64,000 bases of DNA from NCBI GenBank assembly GCA_036971475.1, contig JBAIZL010000002.1:47221229-47285228 (forward strand), in the 5' to 3' direction. The notes beneath the pieces were generated by a model, which saw only the letters and a list, made by a program, of their open reading frames with translations, was not told the origin of the DNA and did not search any database. Both the position numbers and the translations under genes were made by a program. The stretch is from Prosapia bicincta (lineage: Eukaryota > Arthropoda > Insecta > Hemiptera > Cercopidae). Shown piece after piece: positions 44,752 through 57,701 of the stretch (its first letter is position 1; each line of letters begins with the position of its first letter).

Positions 44752-46530
44752 TAAATATTATATTCTGCAACATAATCAAACATCTAAAACGAAACGATGC
44801 GGAGCACACGAACACAAGCCCAACGCCGCACGAAGGAACTGGGTGGAGGTTGCAGAATGTTGAACTGGATAATGAGTTCAGCCGGAGGTAGAGGACTTAG
44901 TCTTAAGGTCTCCATAATTACTTACAAAAGAATGGTATCACATTAAAAATTATTTTGATATGTATTTTGTATTGAATCTAAGACATTGTTGTATAAATAT
45001 AAACCTCCAAGAGTTATTGTTATTTGTATGTTTGATCCTTTTGTGAGTGTTGTGTGTGTTTTATATGTAAATATTGTTGTAATTTCAGTGTTTTAACTGA
45101 TTGTAGTATATTTTAGATGATGTTATGACTCTCACTACTTCGACGTATCACTTTATTAATTTTTTACTATAATTATGAAAATTGTTTTTAAATGTTTTAA
45201 ATTACTATAGTGAGTATGCTTTTTTAATTGCTATTCGTTATTTTCAATTAATTATTATTTTAAGCAATTGGAGCATCTGAAAAAATATATATTAAAACTA
45301 TAATATATATACTTTGTTTATTTTAATTTGGTAATTTTTAGACATGTTTCAAAATATTTAACGAACGTTGTCATTGTAGGTATTACGATTAATGGGGAAC
45401 AAACTCTTTAGGAAAGAAAATTATTTATTAGAATTTTGTTTTATATTATTATTCAACATATATTTGTAAAAAAATAAACAACACCCGCTCAGTCATTTAT
45501 GAATGATGTTGCCCGGTCACAAGTGTAAGCTAATTTAAGGCTTTTGTTTAAACTTTTGGAAAAACCTTGATCAAGTAATGAATGCAACGAGTTATTCAAA
45601 TCCAAGTAGGTTGTGTAATCCACAAATGTATTTTCGGTCACTACTGGAAGTACGCTTCAGGTTTTTATCTACCCTATGACAACTTGTCTTCTTGAAGTAT
45701 TACACTATTATACTTTTATTATTTTAATTGCAAGAGTTTGGGATAAAAAACACACGCACCTTGTCATGTTTGAATCCTACTAAAAAATTATAAGTTTTAA
45801 CAGTCTATAGATACAGAGTCAGTATATAACCATTACCATTATTTATCAATGTCTTTATAAAATAGTTCCAACTTTATCTAGTATAAAACCATAATTTTAA
45901 ATTAAAACACGTTTAATTATTGAAATTTTAGAAAATAAATAACCATTGTCAAATACACTCTAATAATAAATTACCTATATAAATGCTAAAAGACCTACAT
46001 TAATATTGGAAAATAATATATTATAGCCTATGTGAGAGGTTCTAAATAAGTTAGCCTATTTGTGTGACAATTTCACGTCTGCAGTTACTAATTAAATACA
46101 TATACATTTTAATAGTCAACTAGTAATGAATATGTTCAAAATTATTATGCCACTATGGTATAGTTCTCAAGAACCCAACGATATTAAATAAAACCCTGTA
46201 ACATTATTTTAGTCAAAAATGTTACATATTGCAGCAGCTTCAGAAAACAAACCATTATATCAGTTCAAAAATATAAAATTAAAATAATTGTAAATTATAA
46301 TGTAAATTATACTTGTTGAGACATGAAATCCACAAGCCTGTTTTTTAAAGTTGCGCCGAAGTATTGCACAGAGGGTTGAGACTCGATGCATATGTGCTTA
46401 AGCTTCCTCTTTGGTGGGTGGTAGTGGAACCATGCACACGCCGTAAGATGGGCGTAGCAAAATGGATTTTTGTTGTTTTATTAGTTTATATTATGTAAAA
46501 TTATAATTTATTATTTTATTTTATTTCAAG

Positions 46531-46648
46531 AACTGTTGCTACACAAATTTTCAACACCAGGCGAGGTTATCAATCAGCTCAATTCCAAAATGCTGAATGG
46601 CGAGATCTGATCCAGGAGCCATGTTGTACATCACAAATTGCAGTTCAG
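46531..46648 (+). pseudogene. Module B copy of the candidate exon, donor lost
   Basis: Counterpart of 1,831-1,948. The acceptor side is intact and the 39-codon frame has no stop. The donor G at +1 and the G at +5 are both A, so the site could not work as a GT donor. Five of five substitutions relative to A are amino-acid changing. If A is a real exon, this copy is dead. Confidence 0.25.
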
Positions 46649-47456
46649 ATAAATTCTAATTTTAACATAAAGTGATGTGAAATCAAAAATTTAACTTTCA
46701 AATTTAACTGGTCACGGCAAAATAGCACAAGTGTTTATATTTTTAAAATGCGATAAGTGATAATTAATTTGTATAATGCAATATAAATTTTTTAACTGTT
46801 GAATAAAACTAAATTGAAATGCACTTTAATTTAAGTAGAAACAATCTCTTTGTGGATATCATATGTCAATGCCATAGATTCTAATATAATACCATATTTG
46901 CTTAAATTCATGACATGTTAAAAGAATGTAAAACCAGATATAAAAATTAGTATAAACGTTTCAAATGTATTTTCTTTTCTTTGTATTTTTGTGAAATTCT
47001 GTGTATTAAAAATGGGTTTATTTAAATTTGAAATTTGTTGGTAAAATTATTAATTGAATACACGATTTTTTAAATCAATTTAATTCTCGACTTTGCAGGT
47101 CAATTAACTAATAAATGTAACAAATAACTGCAATATGTAACATCCTAATTCCTTAATTTTTTATATCTAAAAAATTACTTTACAACCCCAAAACTTGCAA
47201 TTTTAGGAAAATAAAAATCATAGCACAAATGTAAATTAAAAAAATTTATATAAAACCTAAATGGGAGCATTATAATGTTGTACATTAAGGCAGAACTAAT
47301 TAAAATATCTGCTAGGTACGCGAAGTTAGCGGTTTTATATAGGTAATAATTATTTATGGGCTTTTGAGGAGAATACGACAGTGTTAGCGAAACCGTGAGC
47401 ATTAGTTTAATTAGTGGTTGAGCATTATTTAAAGTCTTCAAATTTAATTAGTAGTT

Positions 47457-47600
47457 AAAATAAAGATATACCCTACTTTACTCGAGTTAGTGGTTAAATT
47501 AAAACATATACCCTACTTTACTCGAGTTAGTGGTTGAATTAAAACATATACCCTACTTTACTCGAGTTAGTGGTTCAAATAAAACATATACCATATTTTA
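47457..47600 (+). repeat. 40-bp tandem repeat, module B copy
   Basis: Same 40-bp period and unit number as the array at 2,757-2,900, with a few substitutions between the copies. Confidence 0.85.
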
Positions 47601-47679
47601 CTTGCTAATGTAACAAATTCCATCAGGTAATTCAAGTGGTTTATTTATAGTTTATTACATTACAATTAGATAACTTATA

Positions 47680-47934
47680 ATGTGTGTAACACAATTACAC
47701 AGTCCATACGTTTGCTACAGCAATAACAATAGATTGAACAAGAACCCATGTATAGACATATTCGGTGTTTATATGAGGAATGATAAAGCTATTTCTTACC
47801 AAAAGATACCAAGATTCCCGCACACCTGGGTTCTGGAAATAACTGTCAAAAGAAGACAAATAGCCTTGCTCTTCTCTTCAGTTAATTATAGAATGAAAAA
47901 GAATCCCATTACGGCTTTGCCTCATTATATATAA
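47680..47934 (+). CDS. Hypothetical 84-codon ORF, module B
   Basis: Module B counterpart of the ORF at 2,979-3,233. It has the same length and the same start and stop, with one conservative amino-acid difference (Lys to Arg). The product is not recognised. Its conservation could simply reflect the recency of the duplication. Confidence 0.2.
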   Translation: MCVTQLHSPYVCYSNNNRLNKNPCIDIFGVYMRNDKAISYQKIPRFPHTWVLEITVKRRQIALLFSSVNYRMKKNPITALPHYI

Positions 47935-48187
47935 CCACCTGCATGTTATCCCACACTCGGCTTTCTACGTGAAAAAAAGTGAACAATTGCAATTTTTTAA
48001 AACTTATTAGTTGGTTTTTAATGAGACCATTTACATTATAAAACATCGGTTGATTTTTCAATTAAATTTAACGGTTATTAACACGTTTTTATTAATTTCA
48101 TTTCTTATCACTGTTCAAGACTAAATGTATTTATATTTTTAAATTAAAAGAGTAGTTTGAATGATTGTTCCTATTACAATTGCCCCA

Positions 48188-48204
48188 TCTAACCTAACCT
48201 AACC
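48188..48204 (+). repeat. Short telomere-like CCTAA run, module B
   Basis: Counterpart of 3,483-3,501: TCTAA followed by CCTAA units, then degenerate words. TTAGG-type words in the other orientation also occur at 51,615-51,648, inside the DNA present only in module B. Confidence 0.45.
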
Positions 48205-49707
48205 AAATTTGACCTAATCCTTACGTAACTTAATTTTACCTAGCCTAACCATACGGTAACGTAACCAGAAAGTCGTATAAGTGAAAATAACACCTACAGA
48301 CTATATTTTGAGAATAGTATACTATTAAATACCTTGAAATGGGGCAAAATTTGACGAAATAAAATGTTACATTTCCCCTTAATTTATTTTTATTTCAAAT
48401 TTAAACAGTGCTCAATATACACTAAATTAAATTTTTGTATAGGGAGATATTTATATTAAAAAATCATATTAAAGGCTTAGTAGAAATAACAAGCTCCTAA
48501 AACAAACTTAAAGTTTTCACATAAACTGAATACTACAAAGAAATGTTAAGCACGCCTACACCTCATGAAAAGCTCGGTAAGACTTGGATCTCTGATACAA
48601 CGATTATGTCTTGTATATAAACCGCAGCTACTCCATTAAGTGCTCATCAGAAATTTAATTTCTGAAATATGAAACCATCGCCGACCGACGTTACGCACTC
48701 CATAGTGTTTACAAACATTCCATATGCAACATTACATGGAGCTATAAGGTTGCTATGAACCCTACTTATATCTTGATGTTATATGTTTTAAAGAATGTTA
48801 AAAATTACTTGGTAATTTGTTCTTTTAATTTCCATGTAAATGTTTTTAAAATAATATAAAATATTCTAGAAAATTGATCGATTTCAAATATATTACCCCG
48901 AAAATATTTTAAAGACATCTTTTTAATCCATTTTATGTTAAACCCCAACCCTTTGTCTCCACCCATAGCGCATAGCATATTAACCCTATCATGATTAGTT
49001 TTAATAATAAACCTTTGTTATCTTCATCTGTCTAATTTTTTTTGTGTCATTCAGTTTTGCTGAAATCATATTTGCGATCATCTCTGAATATAATTCTATT
49101 CTCTTAAGTAGGAAGAGAATATACACACTTAGATAAATATAAATAAAAGCATAAATAAAGATTATCTTTAACTATACAGATTAGTAGACATCCTTTAAGT
49201 GGAATCAATTGTGTATCGTACTTAGATGAAAGACATTACAAATATTTTGTGGCGTATGAGAAATTGGTCAAGTATTTAAGACTTAATTTGAGAAAAATAA
49301 GCCATTACTCATCTAGACAAGCTTCAGTGATGAAATACTAACCCTGTATCAAGGAGTAAGACCACATAAAGTGTAGCCTTGGACAATGTATGAGATATTT
49401 GTATAGTCCTTCACTTCAATTGAGACTGTAAAGTATTGGTAAGATATTCATTTTAAAATTCAGTCAAGTACCAAGGTAAAGCATAGACACGCTTTATATC
49501 CTCGTGTGATCAAAAAAAAAGACTATAAAACATATGAATATAGAAAACAGGAATTCTGCAATTACGTCACTCGTCTACTTAAGTCTCAGGAAAATGGTGT
49601 CGCAGCTGCGTAGTTGTCTTAGTTTGTTTAGTGTTTTTAGAACCTATATTGTACTTATTAACATAAGTGTTTTAAAGATAAAACAGTTGTACTTCAAAAA
49701 AACTATT

Positions 49708-50384
49708 GTTTTATTATTGAAAGCAATGGATATTTTTGGAGAAACATATAGAAAAGTTACATCAAGAATGCTTATGATCATACTTCTCCTACATCATTTG
49801 CTCAGGTTATTTAAATTTTTCTTACGTTTCTCGAGAAACATAATGGTTAGCCGGGAAACCATTTAAAGGGAGTTATAGTTAAAATTCCAACAAACATTTT
49901 AAGGGCACTATCGCTAAGGATACATGGACTAATTATGTTAACTATATCTATATATACGCCTATTTGTATTTATCTAGAAATTGGGAAGAAATACATAATA
50001 TTAAATACCAATGTAACTTTGTATAACTACTCACATATACATACATTAAAATATAAATAAAAAAAGGAGCCTTAATTTATGGGATTTCCCGTAAGCTAGA
50101 TTCTTTATTTAATAAACTGTCTTGCACTTTAGCTACCTGATAAAAAACTACACGTGCAACATAACTTCTCTCCGAAATAGCTGCATTCCTTTTCTCCGGA
50201 TTTACATCACCTCTCGGATACACATTTACTCTGGCAGTGAAACAATCAAATCATAAAGTAGTCAAAACTCACAATAATTCGAAACATAAGCCTCACCTCT
50301 TTATTCTTAGGGAAAAAAGTATAAAAATATAAATACTGTAAGGAAAACTGATGGTGCAAGTGTAACAGATGGGCTGGAATAGAC

Positions 50385-50451
<67 letters not shown>

Positions 50452-51919
50452 CCTCACTTCTTTCCTAATGCGAGAGCGAAAGTACCCGTAACATTATCAG
50501 TTGAACTAACTACAAATTGAACTCTTACACACACTAGAGTAAACTCTATATGCGGCGCAGATAATTGTGTAGAGGAAGGAGTCAGTACTGGACTTACATC
50601 AGGTACGGACCCTATTACAGGCTCTTCTAAGTGCTATAGGTACTATACAAAGTAATTGAAGTGCATATGGCAACATAATAATGTAAAACAATATACATAT
50701 TGTTATGTGGGAAGACAAAAAACCATTAACCATCTACTAGTGATATGATTTACTAGATAAAAACTATAACTTTTACCTTGCCACAAGTTACTATTCAGTA
50801 TTTTAAAACATGTAACAACTCATGATTTTATAAAAGTCTTGATTATTTTTAACAGTATAAAAAACTGACATTTTGAATACTATCCTATTTGTATTACGGT
50901 ATTGTTTACAAAACAATTACTACGTCAGAAATATAATTCTAATTATTTGAATGTTTTTTTTTACAATTACTCGTAAAACTAAGTTTGTAGTCCTTATACT
51001 CGTGAACTAACTTTAAATAAAATTGTTAAGCTCCTTCAGGTTTGGACAGGGAACTCATTACATTATGAAACTTTGTCGAAAATTAAGGAGCTACATAATT
51101 ATGTCAATAAACATTAACTTTTGAATATTGAAGAAAACCTGATGGTAATTGTTTTACGAGAAGTATTTCACGTAGTAGCATAATAAATGGGGGTCCCACC
51201 ACATTGGTGAAACGATATGTTTTCTAAATTATTCTGCATTTTTAAAATATTTACCAACAGTCGAATAAAAACCCTAATAAAATAACATAAATTTAAATAA
51301 TTATAACACTGAGTGTCAACCATTTTATTTATAGTAATTAATTTGTTTGTTTCCTTAAGTAATTTGTATCTTTTATGAAATTTGTTGTTTAACATGTATT
51401 CTCCTAATAGTTTTAAAATAAAACTAGGTAATTAGTAACATTTCTATAAATAAATTAAATTTGTTTTCTACTAAACTAAAAGAGTATATTTTAAACAACA
51501 ACAAACCTCTGGTACATATGCTAGTATGCTATACGTGCCCATAGTAAAAAACACTGCCGTATCGGGAGATGTCTCACATTGTCAAGTCAGACCGTAACAG
51601 ACCTCTTGGTTGTGTTAGGTTAGAATAGTGGTGTGGTATTAGGTTAGGGAAACCTAAAACAATCAAGATGTCAGTTACTGCCTGTGTGGGGAATGGTGCA
51701 CTTCCCAAAACGGCTGTCCTCAATAATAAAGTGGGAGTCAAATGTAATATACTGATATACGAGTATGTACAAGTATTTTTATTTAAAAAGCAGTAGCTCA
51801 AGTGAAGATGAAATCAAATATAATATACTTGTAATAATTTACGTTACTTTTGAAATAATTTGCAGTAAATTATATTTGTTTTTTTAGTTTAATTACAAAA
51901 TATAATTAATAATTTTTAT
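49708..51919. other. 2,212 bp present only in module B
   Basis: Module A reads straight from AACTATT to ATCATGCC (about 4,964-4,978), while module B has 2,212 bp between the same words. I see no terminal inverted repeats, no target duplication longer than three bases and no transposase, so insertion in B and deletion in A are both possible. It contains an (AC)n(AT)n microsatellite at 50,389-50,450 and TTAGG-like words at 51,615-51,648. ORFs inside (such as 51,168-51,395 minus) show no known domain. Confidence 0.75.
50389..50450 (+). repeat. (AC)n(AT)n compound microsatellite
   Basis: About 20 AC units run into about 10 AT units, inside the DNA that only module B has. Confidence 0.95.
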
Positions 51920-52676
51920 ATCATGCCTTACACCAAATTTATTTTGTATTTTTTTTCGTCCGTTATACTTTTATTTACAAGACGTATTGCCTTTACATTG
52001 ACTTTACATGGGAACACTCACGCACCGATGCCCTCACATGAACGCGTTTACTATATTTATTCTCTTTTATGTAACTTTGAGTTACTCTTTTGTCACATGT
52101 TTAACCGATTTATATATATCTTGGAAATTTGGAAAGGGTTGTCTGTTACCAATTATAACGTTCCTCAGTGCAGCGTAGGACGTGTAAGTGTGTGACATGT
52201 GGGTAACGTGAAAATGTCACTACAAGTGATAGTAAGTATTTACATCCCGACTAGCTGGCCTGAGCAACCGGGCGGGTCCTCGGGTGGCGGATAGTGGAAC
52301 GGCCTACAGATATGTAGGTTATTTGTGATTAAAGATTCCGGAAGGTTTCTGAATAAGCAGGCCCGGACCAAGGCAATGGTTCAAAGGTGAGGAATTATCC
52401 CTCCTCGTCAGTCAACGGGTTGGGTGTGGTAGAAATAACTGCTCTGACTGGGGACTGGGGTAGTTGGGAATTATCTCCTCACAATGCTAGTGAAGTATGG
52501 GCGGGAAACTACCATAACGACACAGTTGTAACAAAAGAGAGTAAAGCAGGCTGTTCGCTCCAAGAGCAACAGTTAATAATGTCCTGAACTTGGGGTAGGC
52601 TTCAAGGTCAGTGACTGAATACCCAATCTAAGGTGGAAGGCATCGTGCAGATGTATGAATAGCTGCATGGTATAAA

Positions 52677-53845
52677 ATGCAGTCGCACACGATCCCCTTG
52701 AGAAACCGGACAAAACCTCATTGTATGTTGTCTTGTCAGGGCTGTGGGGGCTCTGCTCTGGTCCCCCATACTCGTGGGAAGTTAATGGACAAAACTAGTA
52801 AAAATATTGATTTCGAGACTTCACAGACAGCGGGAGTCAATGAGACGGCAAACCGTGAGTCTGTAGCAGATGTGTCAACGGCAACCACCACTGGGTGTGC
52901 GGGGGCGTCTACCAAGTTGCCGACTGCAGAAACCAGTGAAATGGCTGTAGAGTTGAGCACGCTTTCTTTACGGAGAAAAAGGCTACGGCCAAAAGGCGGC
53001 TCCGAAGAGATCAGGCGAGAGCATGGGAGGGCCAATAATCCTGAATACAAAAGGAAGGAGAGGCCATAACCGAGCCGAGCTTGTCAATGTCCAGGGCTTG
53101 GATGTTGTGAGGAGGGAGGTGCAACAGGGAAGCTATCAACCAAGAGTACCAAACCCCAGCACGCCCAAACGTCCTAGGAGTTCGAAGTCCAATCCCTCTC
53201 CAGTAGAGGGAGGAAAGAAGACAGCGAAGCTGGGACAAGGGGGATGCTGCAGGGTCTTCGGGCACATACGGCGATACCATTCGGCAAAATCTAGCCACTG
53301 TCCCAGTCACTTACCCAGAGAGACAACTCTCGGAAGATATGGCGTTGGAGCTGGAGGAGCGGTTCTTCTCAGAACTGCAGTCCGCTGAGACGGAGAAAGG
53401 GGGACAGAGGGGTCAGGACAGCCTGCTTAGAGAGGGGGCTCTAAACGTTGTATGCTCCACAAGGAAGAGCCTGGAGTGTGTCCTTCGGGTCCTGCTAAGC
53501 TTCACCCTGAGTGAGGGGGTAAAGTTGAGGGCAGGGCCACCTAAGGAGATCTTTTGCATTGCAAAAGATTCAATGTGGGTGGCCAAACCCTACAATGACA
53601 AGGAGCCGGAAGAGATCCTGAAGGTGGTCAAAACCCAGAACCCAGGTATAGTTCAGGATACTTGGAAGGTGATTGATAGGAAAAGGGAGGATGTAGGTCT
53701 TACCCTTATCCTGTATGTAGGAGAGGGCTCCCTCAGGTCACTGCGGAACAACAACCTGAGGGTGGATGTGGGGCTGAGACAGGCCACGTTCAAGGGTCTC
53801 TCTAGTGCTGGGGCTGCTTTGCGTTCTCAGGCAACTGCTAAATAA
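52677..53845 (+). pseudogene. Non-LTR ORF1 remnant, module B
   Basis: Counterpart of 5,648-6,881, in pieces: 52,677-53,069, then the frame of 53,023-53,388, then 53,339-53,845. The N-terminal part has lost 12 bases (the VDRYFPH area) and its own start context. The C-terminal domain (ALNVVCSTRKSLE, GPPKEIFCIAK, VGLTLILYVGEGSLR) is open over 168 codons, longer than in A. No CCHC knuckles. The breaks are different from those in A. Confidence 0.6.
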
Positions 53846-53849
53846 GCAG

Positions 53850-54632
53850 AGCGATGATCAAGTTTCTCCAAGTGAACCCACAGCACAGCAGGGCAGCTAG
53901 TGCTGTCGTGTGTAGGATGCTTGACAGGGGAGAGGTGGACTTTGTGCTCATCCAGTAGCCATTGATTTCTGGAGAACGAATATGCGGGCTGGCGACATCT
54001 GGAGGTACGTTGTTGTATGATAAGAACTCCGGTGTTCCCAGGAATTGTATCCTGGTCTGGAGGGGTTGAGTGCTTTTGTACTAGCGGACGTCTGCTGCAG
54101 GGACTTGATAGCAGTGATGGTGGAGCTGCGGGCGGAGGGGAGGATGAGGAGGCTGAACCTGGCCACAGCATATCTTCCCTTTGACTACGCGGGGGCTCTA
54201 CCAACACAAGAGCTGAGTAAACTGGTCGAGTACTGCGGGGCTTTGGATGAGGAGCTGCTAGTGGGGATGGATGCTAACTCCCACCGCACTTCGTGGGGAA
54301 GTACAGGTACAACACTAGAGGTGAGGAACTTTTAGCTTATCTTAGCTCTAAGAATTTACTAGTCTTAAATCAGAGGGAAGAGCCGACATTTTTTCACTGG
54401 GGCTAGACGGGATGTTCTGCACATTACGGTGGCATCGAACCAGATGGCTAGGTACGAGTATGTACTAAATTGGCATGTGTCGAATGAACCGTCTTCTTCT
54501 GACCACAGACATATTAGGTATGCTATCTCCCTCAATTCAGAGATGCTTCGGAAAACCAGGGATACAAGAAGAACAGACTGGGATTTTTACAGGAGGAACC
54601 TGGTGTTCGGATTGAGGAGGCTGGATTGAAGT
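53850..54632 (+). pseudogene. Endonuclease domain remnant of non-LTR ORF2, module B
   Basis: Holds the N-terminal part missing in A: KFLQVNPQHSRAASAVVCR, then DFVLIQ followed by TAG (53,956-53,958). The family pattern there is LIQEPW, so the catalytic Glu codon has become the stop. It goes on with the SGGTLLYDKNSG region, MDANSHRTSWGS near 54,265-54,300, a frameshift near 54,310, and SSSDHRHI near 54,500. The frame closes at 54,627-54,629, where A has TGG (one G to A change). Inactive. Confidence 0.75.
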
Positions 54633-55821
54633 ATGGTGGGAGGACAGCTAGAAGACTCTGCCACATTGGTTGGCAAGGCTATAGTAGAATCCTTTACTGA
54701 TAACTGCCCTCTCACTGAAGAGAGAAAAGTAAGGGATCCGTCATGGTGGAACAAGAAGCTAGCCAAACTTTGGCAGACCACCAGGAGACTCTTTAATAGA
54801 GCAAAAAAGAACGGGGAGTGGGACCATTGTAGGAAAACACTAACCGAATACAACAGGGCAATTAGAGAAGCACGCAGGAAGTCCTGGAAGGAGTTCTGTC
54901 AAGAGATTGACAAAACTCTGGAAGGGGCACGACTGCATAAAGTGCTCTCTAAGGACCCAGTTAACCCGATGGGGATAATAAGAACCCCACAGGGAAATAT
55001 AACAAAAACGGCATGGGAAACTGTGGAAGCATTTCTGTAGAGGTGGCAGGGGATGTCAAAAGGGCGAAGACAAGTCTGGGCTGTGCAAGGGGGGGGGATT
55101 CTCTCCTCTGTTGTGGTGCCTAGTGGTTGACCAACTTATTTAACTACTGAATGAACAGGGGTACTTCTGTCTGGGATATGACGACGACATAGTTGTTCTG
55201 ATCCTGGGCAGATTCCCTGATACAGTCCTTGAGGTAATCAGAAATCCTCTACGACTGATTGAAGAGTGGTGTAATAAGGAGAACCTTAGGGTGAATCCGA
55301 AAAAGACTGCTCTTATTAACTTCACCAGACAGCGAAAAGTTCTGACGACCAGGATGCCTCGCTTTTTTGATGAATACCTTGAGTTTGTGAGGGAGGTGAA
55401 TTACCTGGGAGTTACTCTGGACAGGAAACTCACCTGGAAACCACATCTTGAGAGGACAGTTAACAGGGTCAAAAGGGCACTGATGACAGTGAGAAGAATG
55501 GTGGGTAAGAAATGAGGACTGAAGCCATCAATGATGCACTGGATGTATCTGAGTGTGATGAGACCTATGTTTACCTATTGAGCTCTGGTGTGGTGGAGAA
55601 AGGCCAACCAGGCACAGACAAGAGCTAAACTGAGCTCTATCCAGAGATTGGCCTGTCTGTGCACACTGGGAGCGATGTCAACTACACCTGGTGCAGCAAT
55701 GGAAGTAATGCTTAACCTCCCTCCCCTTGAGCTTGTCCTTAGGGGAGAGGCGAGGCTGGCGGCATGGAGATTGCGTAACTGGAACAACTGCACTAATCTC
55801 CCAGATGTTTCGGACATATGA
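54633..55821 (+). pseudogene. Reverse transcriptase remnant of non-LTR ORF2, module B
   Basis: The linker 54,633-55,040 is open (RDPSWWNKKLAKLWQTTRRL). Then a deletion of about 600 bp removes the N-terminal RT blocks and motif A. The RT resumes at about 55,060 with motif B remnants (LSPLLWCLVVDQLI in a shifted frame after a run of eight to nine G). Motif C reads YDDD instead of YADD at about 55,175-55,190. The thumb region (LGVTLDRKLTWKPHLERTVN) follows at 55,291-55,515, closed by a TGA where A has TGG, and continues at 55,588-55,821. Confidence 0.78.
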
Positions 55822-56249
55822 GTATCGAATGCGTGGTCAAAGAACCCGTCTTGGAAATGGGCAGTGACCACATTACTCGGACATTTGCACCTGACCAGGC
55901 CCTCCAAACTATGATGGAATGGTTAGGGTCAGTAACATCGGGAGCTCAGATCTGGTACACAGATGACTCCAAGATGGACTTCGGCACTGGATCGGGGGTG
56001 TATTGTAAAAACCCAAGGGTAAAACTAGTTTTTTCCTTGGGGAGCCATACCTCTGTATTTCAGGCCAAAATATATGCTATAAATGCCTGTCTGGGAGATA
56101 TAGCGAGAAGGGGAATACACGGGACCCGGATATCTATTTTCTCTGACAGTCAGGCAACAATTAAGGCCCTAAACGGACATGTGGTCACTTCGGCCATAGT
56201 CAGGGAGTGCCTAAATAACCTAGAAGAGACGCTTCAACCTCTTTGGTGA
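55818..56249 (+). pseudogene. RNase H first-half remnant of non-LTR ORF2, module B
   Basis: 143 codons with the first Asp motif intact (WYTDDSKMDFGTGSG), FQAKIYAI with Lys in place of the catalytic Glu, and FSDSQATIKAL. At about 56,225 the sequence jumps to the last coding bases, removing the GHRGIFGNEAAD block and the zinc motif that are present in A. Confidence 0.78.
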
Positions 56250-56405
56250 AAGTACCAGATCTGGTGGATGCTGAAGGTAAAACACTAGTCAGGAAACTCC
56301 TAAACCTGGTAAGAGGGAAGGGGCTATTTGTCTAGTTCAGAGAGATAAGTACAATATACCTTAAGGTAGCGGTGCTTCGGGCAGTTTAAACCCGTTCCCA
56401 AGTTG

Positions 56406-57701
56406 AAAAAAAATTAAAAATGTATTTACATTTTTTCGAAAGAAATGTTAAAACTATCTTGCCAAGGAACAATAAAAAGCGTTAAAAAACCAAGATCCTT
56501 CGAAGATTAAAAAAAAGATGGTAGACCCTAATTAAAAAAAAGAAGAAAATATAATTAACAAGAACGAGTATCTAAATGGATATTTACAATCACGACAAAT
56601 TCAATTACAAAAAATACACTAAATATACAGGAATTTTGATTTTTCAAACTTTGCAAAGTAAATAATTATGTAAATGGTTTAAAGATGAGGAAAAATAAAA
56701 CAATAACTTCAAACATTTTAATCTCATTTCGGGATAAATATGTAGACGCGAATGTGTTACTTTTGTAAATCATCATAATTTCTTTAACATGGAGATATTA
56801 AAACACAGATATTAGGAGAAATTACATATAGTAAATAGCCAATATAAAATAATAACATAAATTTCCAGATATACCTTTGTTGCCACTAACTCTGTAAAAT
56901 TTCGATGATAAGTAGCCTATTGTATTTATCATTGTAATGCACTATAAATTACGATCAGGAAAATACACTAAAAACCCGAAGCAAGGGGGTTGCTTCCAAA
57001 ACAAGGAGATGATTAAAAGTCAACTTAATTCTAACCATCTTCCTAAACATAAACTTTTTCATGCTGAGAGATATAAACTTTGCAAATAATACGGAATGAA
57101 TTTGGGGACCATATAATTTAAGGATCAATATCCAGGAATGTTTTTGTTGGTAGGAAATACTCAAACATATACAGGTGAGTAGTTTGAAAAGGGACGTTAA
57201 TTTTTTTTGAAAAGAATACCATCACCTTACACATTTAGCTTTCCTTGAGGGCGTATTATAAAAGAGAGGCTAATAAATTAAACTTTGGTTCAAAACTGCA
57301 AAGGATAATAATTGTTGTGAAATTAGGTTGTAATGCAGTCCAAGTAAATCACGTATCCCGTTAATACATTATTGCCAAGACACGTTGTTGAGAGTCCTAT
57401 TAAGAATGAAATGCTACTAAACATTTGTAACCTTTTACCGCCGTCTTGATTACATTGCGTTGATCATTACTCTGGACTTCTATATCATTCTGTTCATTTT
57501 TATGCTTTCCACCTACTATTTATATTTCCTTTGAATAATTATTACAACTAATTTATTTCCATAGCCTATTAAATTATTCCGTTGAATAAAATATTCTATT
57601 CATCTCCTTCTTCCTTATATTTTTCTATTCATCCCCAGATGAAAAATGTTTTAAATATGGCAAGAAGTATATGACCATGGGTTATGTCTTGTGAATACCA
57701 A
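56406..57701. other. Spacer between non-LTR element and minisatellite, module B
   Basis: Counterpart of 10,246-11,513. From 56,794 onward it is part of the 4,621-bp tandem duplication. No gene recognised. Confidence 0.6.

Larger units (their letters stand above)
42800..44951. other. DNA between the 27-bp repeat and module B, with a GC-rich island
   Basis: Mostly AT-rich, with a conspicuous GC- and CpG-rich island at 43,255-43,640 and a less AT-rich patch at 44,545-44,930. No known gene was recognised. The island may be a promoter/5' exon or a piece of an unclassified repeat. Confidence 0.5.
52165..56405 (+). mobile_element. Decayed non-LTR retrotransposon (module B copy)
   Basis: The same insertion as 5,200-10,245, carried along in the duplication. 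It keeps the endonuclease N terminus that A has lost but lacks about 600 bp of RT around motif A and about 440 bp of RNase H plus the zinc motif. Domain order on the plus strand: leader, ORF1, endonuclease, linker, RT remainder, RNase H first half, last coding bases, and the 3' end with CTTCGGGCAGTTTAAACCCG near 56,370. Confidence 0.9.

Noticed and set aside
56955..57164. 69-codon minus-strand ORF present identically at 61,576-61,785
   Set aside because: The identity reflects the 4,621-bp duplication; in module A the frame is broken.
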